From the NCBI GenBank assembly GCA_963749035.1, contig CAVVKW010000004.1, forward strand, positions 1,054,001-1,118,000: DNA of 64,000 nt, read 5' to 3'. The stretch comes from CAVVKW01 sp963749035. Its GTDB lineage: Bacteria; Verrucomicrobiota; Verrucomicrobiia; Chthoniobacterales; JAATET01. Below are positions 1 to 6,763 of this stretch, in pieces. The translations under genes were made by a program, and so were the position numbers. Below the pieces are notes generated by a model. The model was not told the DNA's origin. It made no database searches and saw nothing but the letters and a program-made list of their open reading frames with translations. Every line of letters starts with the position of its first letter. The first letter of the stretch is position 1.

Positions 1-1
1 C

Positions 2-154
2 GCCGCGTTCGTTTCGGGCGTTCTCCTGACTCTCGGCGGCTGCGCGACGGAGCAGACCGCCACCGGCCAGCAGCGCGAGTCCGCCATCCCGTGGAACCGC
101 CCTGCTTCGTGGGAAGGCCCTGGCGTTTACGGATCCGCCATCAACGGCGGATAG
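2..154 (+). CDS. Small lipoprotein, C-terminal part (5' end outside window)
   Basis: The reading frame is open from the left edge to a TAG at 152-154. The visible 50 residues include a hydrophobic stretch ending in LGGC, a lipobox, so the mature protein is probably a lipid-anchored peptide of about 35 residues. It ends with IPWNRPASWEGPGVYGSAI followed by NGG. No enzymatic domain is visible. It stops 4 nt before the heptosyltransferase start and is probably co-transcribed with it. The true start is outside the window. Confidence 0.6.
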   Translation, partial: AAFVSGVLLTLGGCATEQTATGQQRESAIPWNRPASWEGPGVYGSAINGG

Positions 155-158
155 CCGC

Positions 159-1160
159 GTGTCCGCGGATTCGATCCCGCACCCGCCGGACCAATCCCCC
201 CGCCCCCGAATCCTCGTCATTCGTGGCGGTGCCATCGGAGACTTTATTCTTACCCTTCCGGCACTCGCCTTGCTCCGCGACGCCTTCCCCGACGCGCACG
301 TCGAGATCCTCGGCACCCGTCACATCATCGCTCTCGCCGAGGGCCGCTACTACGCGGATGCCACCCGCAGCATCGAATACGCGCCGATGGCCGGGTTTTT
401 CAACCCGAAGTCCGAACTCGACCCCGAGCTCTGCGAATATTTTGCGAGTTTCGGCCAGGTCATCAGCTACCTCTTCGACCCCGACGACTTCTTCAAGGGC
501 AATCTCGAGCGCGCCGGCGTTCGCAACCTCCTCGTCGCCGATCCCCGCGTCGGCGACCAACTCCACGCCGCCCACCACCTTGCCGCACCCCTCCAGCGTC
601 TTGCTCTTTTTCTCGAAAACACCGCACCCGATTTTTTCCCGACCGACGAGGACCTGATCGCCGCCCGCGCTCGTCTCCCCGCCGACTCGCCCACGCTCAT
701 CGCCGTTCATCCGGGTAGCGGCGACGAACGGAAGAATTGGCCCGTCGATCGCTGGAGCTGCCTGCTTGCGCGAATCTCCGACGATCATCCCAACGCTCAC
801 ATCTTGATCGTCGGCGGCGAAGCCGACACTCCCTCGCTTGACTCCCTCCGCGCAACCCTGAGCGAACTTCCCGCCACCTTTCTCGTCGACCTCGATCTCC
901 CCGTTCTCGGCGCCGTCTTCTCCCTTTGCTCGGCGTTTCTCGGGCACGACAGCGGCGTCTCCCACCTCGCCGCCGCTACGGACTGCCCGTCGCTGTTGCT
1001 CTTCGGCCCGACCGACCCAGCCATCTGGGCGCCGCAAAACGAGAACGTCCGCGTTCTCACCGCCGCCCACGGATCGATCTCGGACATTAGCCTCGATTCC
1101 GCACACGCTGCCGCCGAAGCTCTCCTCCAAGATGTCATCCGAGCACGACAGAACGCCTAG
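159..1160 (+). CDS. Glycosyltransferase family 9, ADP-heptose:LPS heptosyltransferase-like
   Basis: A 333-residue GT9-type protein, the family that transfers heptose from ADP-heptose to the LPS inner core at the cytoplasmic face of the inner membrane. The N-terminal Rossmann segment reads ILVIRGGAIGDFILTLPAL (about residues 18-36), the typical GDxxLTxPAL start of GT9. The C-terminal half has AVHPGSGDERKNWP (about 181-194) and FLGHDSGVSHLAAA (about 260-273), with LLFGPTDPAIWAP after it, which are the nucleotide-sugar binding motifs. The start is GTG at 159, 4 nt after the preceding stop, which suggests coupling. The exact acceptor cannot be told from sequence; a related non-heptose GT9 role remains possible. 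Confidence 0.85.
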   Translation: MSADSIPHPPDQSPRPRILVIRGGAIGDFILTLPALALLRDAFPDAHVEILGTRHIIALAEGRYYADATRSIEYAPMAGFFNPKSELDPELCEYFASFGQVISYLFDPDDFFKGNLERAGVRNLLVADPRVGDQLHAAHHLAAPLQRLALFLENTAPDFFPTDEDLIAARARLPADSPTLIAVHPGSGDERKNWPVDRWSCLLARISDDHPNAHILIVGGEADTPSLDSLRATLSELPATFLVDLDLPVLGAVFSLCSAFLGHDSGVSHLAAATDCPSLLLFGPTDPAIWAPQNENVRVLTAAHGSISDISLDSAHAAAEALLQDVIRARQNA

Positions 1161-1161
1161 C

Positions 1162-1316
1162 CTCACGCGAAGCCGCGAGGCCGCGAAGATAATGCGGTTT
1201 TCGCGCGGAGGCGCAGAGACCCAGAGAATTTCCTTCTTTATGCCCGTGCGGCTCCGTGGCTCTGCACAAGGTTCAGGAATTCGTATTCCCTTCGCGGCTT
1301 CGCGGCTTCGCGTGAG
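1162..1316. repeat. Palindromic intergenic element with 27-bp inverted arms
   Basis: The left arm 1162-1188 and right arm 1290-1316 are reverse complements over 27 nt with a single mismatch. Each arm is built from reiterated TTCGCGG units ending in TTCGCGTGAG. Inside the arms a second, weaker complementary pair can be seen (GCGCAGAGACCCAGAG near 1219-1234 against CTCCGTGGCTCTGCAC near 1252-1267, 12 of 16 matching). The element fills the whole gap between the heptosyltransferase stop and the ruvC GTG start. Related non-palindromic copies occur at 28655-28723 and 62157-62188, so this is a dispersed MITE- or REP-like family. Confidence 0.75.
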
Positions 1317-1331
1317 AATCCCAAAATCTCC

Positions 1332-1859
1332 GTGAAACCAGACCCACCCGCCCCCGACCGCATCCTTGGCGTCGACCCCTCCCTCCGGGGCACCGGCTTC
1401 GCTGTCATCGAACGCCTTTCTCGCAGCAACCGAGCCCTCCACTACGGCACAATCAAGAACCCCTCTACCCGTCCACTCTCTGCCTGCTTACTCGAGATCC
1501 GCCAGCAGCTCGCCGACGTGATCACCACGTGGGAACCCAGCACCATGGCCATCGAGAGCACCATCTTCGTGCAGAGTTACCGCACCGCCATCACCCTCGG
1601 CGCCGCTCGCGGCGCGGCCATCCTCGCGGCTGCGGAGCGGGGCATCGCCGTTTACGAATACGCGCCCCGGAGCGTCAAACAAGCGGTCGTCGGGCGCGGT
1701 GCAGCCCAGAAGGACCAGGTTGCTTTCATGATTCGCGCGCTCCTCCACCTCACGGAAACGCCGCCACCGGACGCCGCCGACGCGCTGGCCATCGCGATCA
1801 CCCACACCCAAGCCGCCGATTCCGCCGCGCAGCGCCGCCAGCCCCTCACTCGGGTCTGA
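1332..1859 (+). CDS. ruvC: Crossover junction endodeoxyribonuclease RuvC
   Basis: Holliday-junction resolvase of the RuvABC recombination pathway, 175 residues, close to the usual 160-180. The RNase-H-like catalytic acids are all visible: D15 in ILGVDPSLRGTG, E75 in AIEST, and D147/D150 in PPDAADALAIA. The GTG start at 1332 places the first catalytic Asp at the usual distance from the N terminus. It follows the palindromic element directly and no good ribosome binding site is seen; lipB begins 11 nt after the stop. ruvA and ruvB are not in the window. Confidence 0.93.
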   Translation: MKPDPPAPDRILGVDPSLRGTGFAVIERLSRSNRALHYGTIKNPSTRPLSACLLEIRQQLADVITTWEPSTMAIESTIFVQSYRTAITLGAARGAAILAAAERGIAVYEYAPRSVKQAVVGRGAAQKDQVAFMIRALLHLTETPPPDAADALAIAITHTQAADSAAQRRQPLTRV

Positions 1860-1870
1860 CCCCCTACACG

Positions 1871-2566
1871 ATGCCAGAATCCGAACACCCCCAGGCGATC
1901 GATGCCGAATTCATCGGCCGCGTCAGTTACGACGACGCCCTGACGCTGCAGGAGCACACCGTTGCCGCGATCCGATCCGGCCAATCCGGCCCTCGCCTTC
2001 TTCTCCTTGAGCACGACCCCGTTTTCACCATTGGCCGCACGCGCGATCAGAGCAGTCTTCGCGCGGTCGAGGCTTTGCCTCACCCGCTTCGCGAGATCAA
2101 CCGCGGCGGCCAGGCGACCTACCACGGGCCCGGGCAACTCGTCGGCTATCCCATCCTCGATCTCCACCCCTACGGTCGGGATCTCCACCGCTACCTCCGA
2201 TTTCTCGAACAGGTCGTCATCGATGTCCTCGCCACCTACCAGATCTCCGCCGGTCGTTCCGCCGGTCAGACCGGCGTCTGGGTCGGCGATCGCAAGATCG
2301 CCTCGATCGGCGTCGGTGTTCGCCATTGGATCACGATGCACGGCTTCGCCCTCAACGTCTCGGGCGAACTCACCGGCTTCGGCAGCATCACTCCCTGCGG
2401 CATTTCGGGAGTCACGATGACATCCATCGAACGCGAAATCACCACCGCCCCATCCGTCGAAACGGTCGCGGATGTGACCGCCAGAACCTTTGCAGCCGGT
2501 CTCTCGCAACTCGCCAATGAACCTCGACCAGCCTCCCCGATCCAAAATCCAAAATTGGAAATCTAA
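1871..2566 (+). CDS. lipB: Octanoyltransferase LipB
   Basis: Transfers octanoyl from acyl carrier protein to lipoyl domains, the first step of lipoate synthesis. The 231-residue protein carries the signature NRGGQATYHGPGQLVGYP (residues 77-94) and the catalytic pair K142 (DRKIASIG) and C176 (TPCGISG). The ATG at 1871 gives the normal family length. The last residues, SPIQNPKLEI, are encoded by an intergenic-type repeat phrase (2541-2570), so the tail seems to have been altered by the repeat. The likely target in this window is the H protein of the glycine cleavage system at 57 kb. LipA is not present here. Confidence 0.93.
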   Translation: MPESEHPQAIDAEFIGRVSYDDALTLQEHTVAAIRSGQSGPRLLLLEHDPVFTIGRTRDQSSLRAVEALPHPLREINRGGQATYHGPGQLVGYPILDLHPYGRDLHRYLRFLEQVVIDVLATYQISAGRSAGQTGVWVGDRKIASIGVGVRHWITMHGFALNVSGELTGFGSITPCGISGVTMTSIEREITTAPSVETVADVTARTFAAGLSQLANEPRPASPIQNPKLEI

Positions 2567-2570
2567 AATC
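2541..2570 (+). repeat. AT-rich phrase repeat upstream of the phosphatase start
   Basis: Consists of three imperfect reiterations of the type AATCCAAAATC / AATTGGAAATC / TAAAATCC in an otherwise GC-rich region. It ends 4 nt before the ATG at 2575 and overlaps the last codons of lipB. It belongs to a set of short reiterated phrases found directly before start codons in this window. Confidence 0.6.
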
Positions 2571-2574
2571 CACG

Positions 2575-3321
2575 ATGTCCGATCACCTCCACACCGCCAT
2601 TGAAGCCGCCCAAGCCGCGGGCGGACTCCTCCGCGCAAACTTTGGCCGCCGCCTCACCGTCGATGAAAATCTCGCCCACGACATCAAGCTCGAGCTCGAC
2701 CGCCGCTCGCAGACCCTCATCGAGTCCATTCTGCTCGCCAAATTCCCGACTCACGCCATTTACGGCGAAGAAGGCGTCCGCGGCGACCAGTCCGCCGATC
2801 ATCAATGGATCGTCGACCCCATCGACGGCACCGTGAATTTTTTCTATAGCGTCCCCCATTTCGCCGTTTCGATCGCCCTTCGGGTCCGCGGCAAAATCGA
2901 AGTCGGCGTGATCTACGATCCGATGCGAGACGAGATCTGGACCTGCCAACGCGGCCAACCCGCAGCTCTCAACGGGCTACCCATCGCGGTCAGTGCCCGC
3001 ACCAAGCTCTCCGACGCCATCGTTTCCGTCGGAGTCTCCAAGACGCTGGAATCTGTCAACGACAGCCTCCCCCTCTTCCAGCGCATGCTCCGCTCCGCCA
3101 AAAAATGCCGAATGCTCGGCAGCGCATCCCTCGACATCGCCTACGTCTCCTGCGGGCGGCTGGATCTCTACACCGAGTCCCTCATTTCCCTCTGGGACAT
3201 CGCCGCTGGCCTCCTCCTCGTCGAATCCGCCGGCGGCAAAGTCGACCTCACCCCCCGCGCCGACCTCCCAGACAAATACGCGATCACCGCCACCAGCGGC
3301 AAAATCGACTTCGGCCTCTGA
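2575..3321 (+). CDS. Inositol monophosphatase family protein
   Basis: Mg-dependent sugar-phosphate phosphatase of the inositol monophosphatase superfamily (IMPase, SuhB, histidinol-phosphatase HisN and CysQ are relatives). The 248 residues show the metal-binding motifs GEEG (residues 64-67), WIVDPIDGTVNFFYSVPHF (78-96, with D81 and D84) and, near the C terminus, LWDIAAGLLLVESAGG. The substrate cannot be decided from sequence; inositol-1-phosphate, histidinol phosphate and 3'-phosphoadenosine phosphates are all used by family members. It sits between lipB and ispF with short gaps, consistent with one transcript. Confidence 0.88.
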   Translation: MSDHLHTAIEAAQAAGGLLRANFGRRLTVDENLAHDIKLELDRRSQTLIESILLAKFPTHAIYGEEGVRGDQSADHQWIVDPIDGTVNFFYSVPHFAVSIALRVRGKIEVGVIYDPMRDEIWTCQRGQPAALNGLPIAVSARTKLSDAIVSVGVSKTLESVNDSLPLFQRMLRSAKKCRMLGSASLDIAYVSCGRLDLYTESLISLWDIAAGLLLVESAGGKVDLTPRADLPDKYAITATSGKIDFGL

Positions 3322-3333
3322 AACCACTCCCAC

Positions 3334-3365
3334 CTCTCAACTAATCACTCTCAACTATCAACTGC
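3334..3365 (+). repeat. CTCTCAACT phrase repeat upstream of ispF
   Basis: Reads as repeated CTCTCAACT / ATCACTCTCAACT / ATCAACT units and ends 5 nt before the ispF ATG. No Shine-Dalgarno-like purine run lies between it and the start. Related phrases lie before efp (34309-34330, same strand) and, reverse-complemented, inside smc (11783-11809). Confidence 0.65.
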
Positions 3366-3370
3366 ATCAA

Positions 3371-3895
3371 ATGACCACCACCGGCATCGGCTACGACGTC
3401 CACCGCTTCATCGAAGGTCGCCCCCTCGTCCTCGGCGGAATCGAAATTCCTCATTCGCACGGCCTCGACGGTCACTCCGACGCGGACGTCCTCTCGCACG
3501 CGATCGCCGACGCGATCCTGGGAGCCATCGGCGAATCGGACATCGGGCATCATTTTCCCAACACCGACGAAACCATTCGCGGCATCAGCAGCTTGGACAT
3601 CCTTTCCCGCGTCGCGGTCATATTGACCGAAAAGCCCGCGACACTCATCAACGTCGACGCCACTCTGATCGCCGAGGAGCCCAAAATTTCGCCCCACCTC
3701 GCCGCGATGAAGTCGGCCCTTGCCGCCACTCTCGGCCTGCCGCTTGATCGCATTGGCATCAAGGCGACGACCAACGAAACGCTCGGCTTCATCGGTCGCG
3801 CGGAAGGCATTGCCGCCATGGCCGTTGCCGCCGTCGACCGCGATCTGGGCCCCACCTCCCCACCTGCCCTCGACACGCCCCCAGAGATCGATTAA
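3371..3895 (+). CDS. ispF: 2-C-methyl-D-erythritol 2,4-cyclodiphosphate synthase
   Basis: Converts CDP-methylerythritol 2-phosphate to the cyclic diphosphate in the MEP isoprenoid pathway. The 174-residue protein has GIGYDVHRF (residues 5-13, zinc ligands D9 and H11), GHSDADVLSHAIADAILGA (34-52, third zinc ligand H43), the family motif DIGHHFPNTD, and KATTNETLGFIGRAEGIAA at the C-terminal end. The ATG at 3371 gives the expected N terminus; an upstream in-frame extension is repeat-derived and unlikely to be translated. About 15 extra residues after the conserved core are Pro-rich. Other MEP genes are not in the window. Confidence 0.95.
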   Translation: MTTTGIGYDVHRFIEGRPLVLGGIEIPHSHGLDGHSDADVLSHAIADAILGAIGESDIGHHFPNTDETIRGISSLDILSRVAVILTEKPATLINVDATLIAEEPKISPHLAAMKSALAATLGLPLDRIGIKATTNETLGFIGRAEGIAAMAVAAVDRDLGPTSPPALDTPPEID

Positions 3896-3919
3896 CCACC
3901 CTTCCGGAGAACACCCCAC

Positions 3920-5470
3920 ATGCCGAACTTGCCCGAAGACGCCCCGACCAATCCGCTCCGCGAAGGACTCCTCAGCCGTGCCATGCCCGAACCCTGTTCG
4001 CTCGTCATCTTCGGCGCGACCGGCGATCTGACGCACCGGAAACTCGTTCCCGCACTCTACAATCTCGCCGCCGACGGCAACCTTCCACCGGCCATCGCCG
4101 TCGTCGGATTCGCCCGGCGCGATAAGTCCGACGAGCAATTCCGTTCCGAACTCGAGGAAGCGGCCCGGCAGCATTCGCGACAAAAAATCCACGACGACCT
4201 TTGGGAATCCTTCGCCCAATCGATCACGTATCACCGCAGCCCGTTCGACAATCTCGAAGGCTTCGAGACTCTCGCCAAGCGTTTGGACGAACTCGACGAG
4301 CAACGCGGCACCCGCGGGAACCGGCTCTTCTACCTCGCCGCCGGGCCCGATCAGTTCGGCGTGATCCTCGAAAACCTCAGCAAGAGCGGCCTCAACGTCG
4401 CCCGTGACGGGAGTTGGTCACGGGTCATCGTCGAGAAACCGTTCGGGGTCGACCTCCCGACCGCCGTCAAACTCAACGACCTCGTGGAAGGCGCGTTCCA
4501 AGAGAAGGACACCTACCGCATCGACCACTACCTCGGAAAAGAGACCGCTCAAAACATCATGGTTCTGCGTTTTGCCAACGCGATCTTCGAGCAGGTCTGG
4601 AACTCCCGGTACGTCGACCACGTCCAAATCACCGCGAGCGAGCCAATGGGCGTCGAGGGCCGCGCGGGCTACTACGACAAGAGCGGTGCGATCCGCGACA
4701 TGGTCCAGAACCATCTCCTCCAGCTCCTCTGCCTCACCGCGATGGAGCCCCCCGCCGACCTCACCGCCGATGCCATCCGCGACGAGAAGGTCAAAGTGAT
4801 CCGCTCCATTCGCCGTATCGAAGGAGCTGACGTCGGCAAATACGTCGTGCGCGCCCAATACTCCGCTGGTTCCGTCAACGGCAAGCGCGTCGCCGCTTAC
4901 CGCGACGAAGAGAACATTCCACCCGACTCGGAAACCGAGACTTACGTCGCACTCGAGCTCAACGTCGATAACTGGCGCTGGGCCGGCGTTCCGTTTTTCG
5001 TCCGTGTCGGCAAGCGTCTTCCGAAGGGCGGCACCGAGATCGCCCTGCACTTCAAAAGTGCTCCGCCCATTCTTTTCAACCAACGCTCCGCCGAAGAGAA
5101 ACCGATCGAGGACAACGTCCTCGTCATTCGCATTCAGCCCGACGAAGGCGTTTCTCTCCGCATGTCGGCGAAACTGCCGGGCTCGAGCTTACGCGTCGAG
5201 CCGGTCAAGATGGACTTTCATTACGGCACGTCGTTCGGTCGCCCGACCCCCGAAGCGTATGAGCGCCTCCTGCTCGACGCGATGGCTGGCGATGCCACCC
5301 TCTTCGCCCGACGCGATGAAGTCGAAGAAGCGTGGAAAATCGTCGACGCGATTCGAGAAGGCTGGAAGGACGGCCACGATGACCTCGCCTTCTACGGAGC
5401 CGGCAGCTGGGGCCCCACCGAGGCCGAAGATCTCGTCAAGCGCTCCGGCGCCACGTGGAGAAGACTGTAA
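3920..5470 (+). CDS. zwf: Glucose-6-phosphate 1-dehydrogenase
   Basis: First enzyme of the oxidative pentose phosphate pathway, oxidising glucose-6-phosphate with NADP. The 516 residues include the coenzyme fingerprint IFGATGDLTHRKLVPALYNL (about residues 33-52), the substrate motif EKPFGVDL (about 172-179) and the active-site signature RIDHYLGKE (about 199-207, with the catalytic His region). A purine-rich GGAG lies upstream of the ATG at 3920; a second ATG at 3983 (MPEPCSLVIFGATGD) is an alternative start. The next gene is its assembly partner opcA, 27 nt downstream. Confidence 0.95.
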   Translation: MPNLPEDAPTNPLREGLLSRAMPEPCSLVIFGATGDLTHRKLVPALYNLAADGNLPPAIAVVGFARRDKSDEQFRSELEEAARQHSRQKIHDDLWESFAQSITYHRSPFDNLEGFETLAKRLDELDEQRGTRGNRLFYLAAGPDQFGVILENLSKSGLNVARDGSWSRVIVEKPFGVDLPTAVKLNDLVEGAFQEKDTYRIDHYLGKETAQNIMVLRFANAIFEQVWNSRYVDHVQITASEPMGVEGRAGYYDKSGAIRDMVQNHLLQLLCLTAMEPPADLTADAIRDEKVKVIRSIRRIEGADVGKYVVRAQYSAGSVNGKRVAAYRDEENIPPDSETETYVALELNVDNWRWAGVPFFVRVGKRLPKGGTEIALHFKSAPPILFNQRSAEEKPIEDNVLVIRIQPDEGVSLRMSAKLPGSSLRVEPVKMDFHYGTSFGRPTPEAYERLLLDAMAGDATLFARRDEVEEAWKIVDAIREGWKDGHDDLAFYGAGSWGPTEAEDLVKRSGATWRRL

Positions 5471-5497
5471 ATCGTGTAAATCGCACTTCCCGCCACG

Positions 5498-6574
5498 ATG
5501 AATCCAAGTGAAAACCGAGAGCCGGAGATTGAGAATTTCTCACCCGGTATCGCCGTCGAGATCTCCCGCATCGAAGCCGAACTGAGCAAGCTCTGGGAAG
5601 ACAGCGGCGACGCCAAGGTCCGCGCGTCACTCATCAATCTGGCGATCTACACCGAGTCCGCCGCTGCGGTCGGCCCCAACACCGAGCTCATCGCCAAGAT
5701 TGCGACCGAACACGCCTGCCGTGCACTCCTCATCTTCGCCAACCGTGCGGCCGAGACGGACTCCGCGCGAGCGTGGATCAGTGCCCACTGCCATCTCGCC
5801 GGCAAGGGCGGCGGGCAGATCTGCTCGGAACAAATCACCTTCCAACTCGACGGAACGCTCTCGGACTCCCTCCCAAACGTCGTTTTCTCCCACGTTGACT
5901 CCGATCTCCCCCTCTGTTTCTGGTGCCAAGCTCCGTTCTCCGAGCCGATCGATGCCCAGCTCTGGCGGTGGGTCGATCGCCTCATCTACGATAGCCGGAC
6001 CTGGGACGACCCCTCCACCCAGCTCACTCTCGTTCAGCAGATCGGTGACCTCGCCGAGGCTCGCACCATTTTGTGCGATCTGAACTGGACCCGCCTCATC
6101 TCCCTCCGCTTCGCTCTCGCCAGCATTTTCGATCACGCCAACGCGCTCCGCTCCTTACGAGAGATCACGCGGGTGGAGATCTCTCATGCTCCCGGCTCGA
6201 GGAGCTCCGGCCTCCTCCTCCTCGGCTGGCTCGCCGCCCAGCTCGACTGGCAGCTCGATTCCGTTCTTTCCCGGCACGCGTTCCGCTCGCCCGACCAACG
6301 CGAAGTCACTTTCGAACTCACCGAGACCGCAGGACCCTGCATCTCATCCCTTTCCCTCGAGGCTCCCGGGACGACGATCAGAATCACCCGCGAGCCGGAA
6401 GCCGAATTTTTCCACGGAGAGATTCGCTGCGAAGGCACCGACCCCGCTTCCCTCCGTCTTCCCGCCGGGCGCGAATCTATCCACGACACCCTCCGCATGG
6501 AACTCGGTCGCGGTGGGGTCCACCCACTCTACCACAAGGCTCTCAAGGTCATCTCTCCGCTCTTCACCGCTTAA
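5498..6574 (+). CDS. opcA: Glucose-6-phosphate dehydrogenase assembly protein OpcA-like
   Basis: A 358-residue soluble protein of the OpcA type, which in cyanobacteria supports redox-tuned assembly and activation of G6PD. Recognition rests on overall pattern and on its place directly after zwf. Visible family-like stretches are the N-terminal ISRIEAELSKLWED, the central SEQITFQLDG (about residues 109-118), LPLCFWCQAPF and the LNWTRLISLRFALASIFD segment (about 193-210). The start ATG at 5498 is preceded by a reiterated GTAAATC phrase and no clear ribosome binding site. It closes the + strand cluster; the next gene is convergent. Confidence 0.8.
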   Translation: MNPSENREPEIENFSPGIAVEISRIEAELSKLWEDSGDAKVRASLINLAIYTESAAAVGPNTELIAKIATEHACRALLIFANRAAETDSARAWISAHCHLAGKGGGQICSEQITFQLDGTLSDSLPNVVFSHVDSDLPLCFWCQAPFSEPIDAQLWRWVDRLIYDSRTWDDPSTQLTLVQQIGDLAEARTILCDLNWTRLISLRFALASIFDHANALRSLREITRVEISHAPGSRSSGLLLLGWLAAQLDWQLDSVLSRHAFRSPDQREVTFELTETAGPCISSLSLEAPGTTIRITREPEAEFFHGEIRCEGTDPASLRLPAGRESIHDTLRMELGRGGVHPLYHKALKVISPLFTA

Positions 6575-6592
6575 AAGCTGTGAGAAACCGCC

Positions 6593-6739
6593 GATCCTTG
6601 GATTTTCAGAGATAACAATGACCCGCCAGGCGCGGCGAGGGTGCCTATCCGCTGCGATACGTAACCAAGCCGCAACGCCGCAGAACGTCGTTTTCCCGTG
6701 GAAAGACGCGGATTGGCACTTATCTCACACCCTCTTAGC
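6593..6739. repeat. Dispersed repeat in a convergent intergenic gap (long copy)
   Basis: Both ends match the shorter copy at 53846-53916. The left part shares GATCC-TGGATTT and then AATGAC-CG. The right part reads AGACGCGGATTGGCAC followed by TCACA and CCTCTTAG, against AGACGCGGATCGGCAC, TCACA and CCTCTCAG in the other copy. The present copy has roughly 75 extra internal bases. Both copies lie between the stop codons of convergent genes. Confidence 0.5.
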
Positions 6740-6763
6740 TTCCCTCCAGCCTCGTCCGGGCCA

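Noticed and set aside
141..1442. A 433-codon open frame on the - strand across the heptosyltransferase gene and the palindromic repeat
   Set aside because: It runs through a non-coding palindrome and is antisense to a GT9 gene. Composition is that of a shadow frame.
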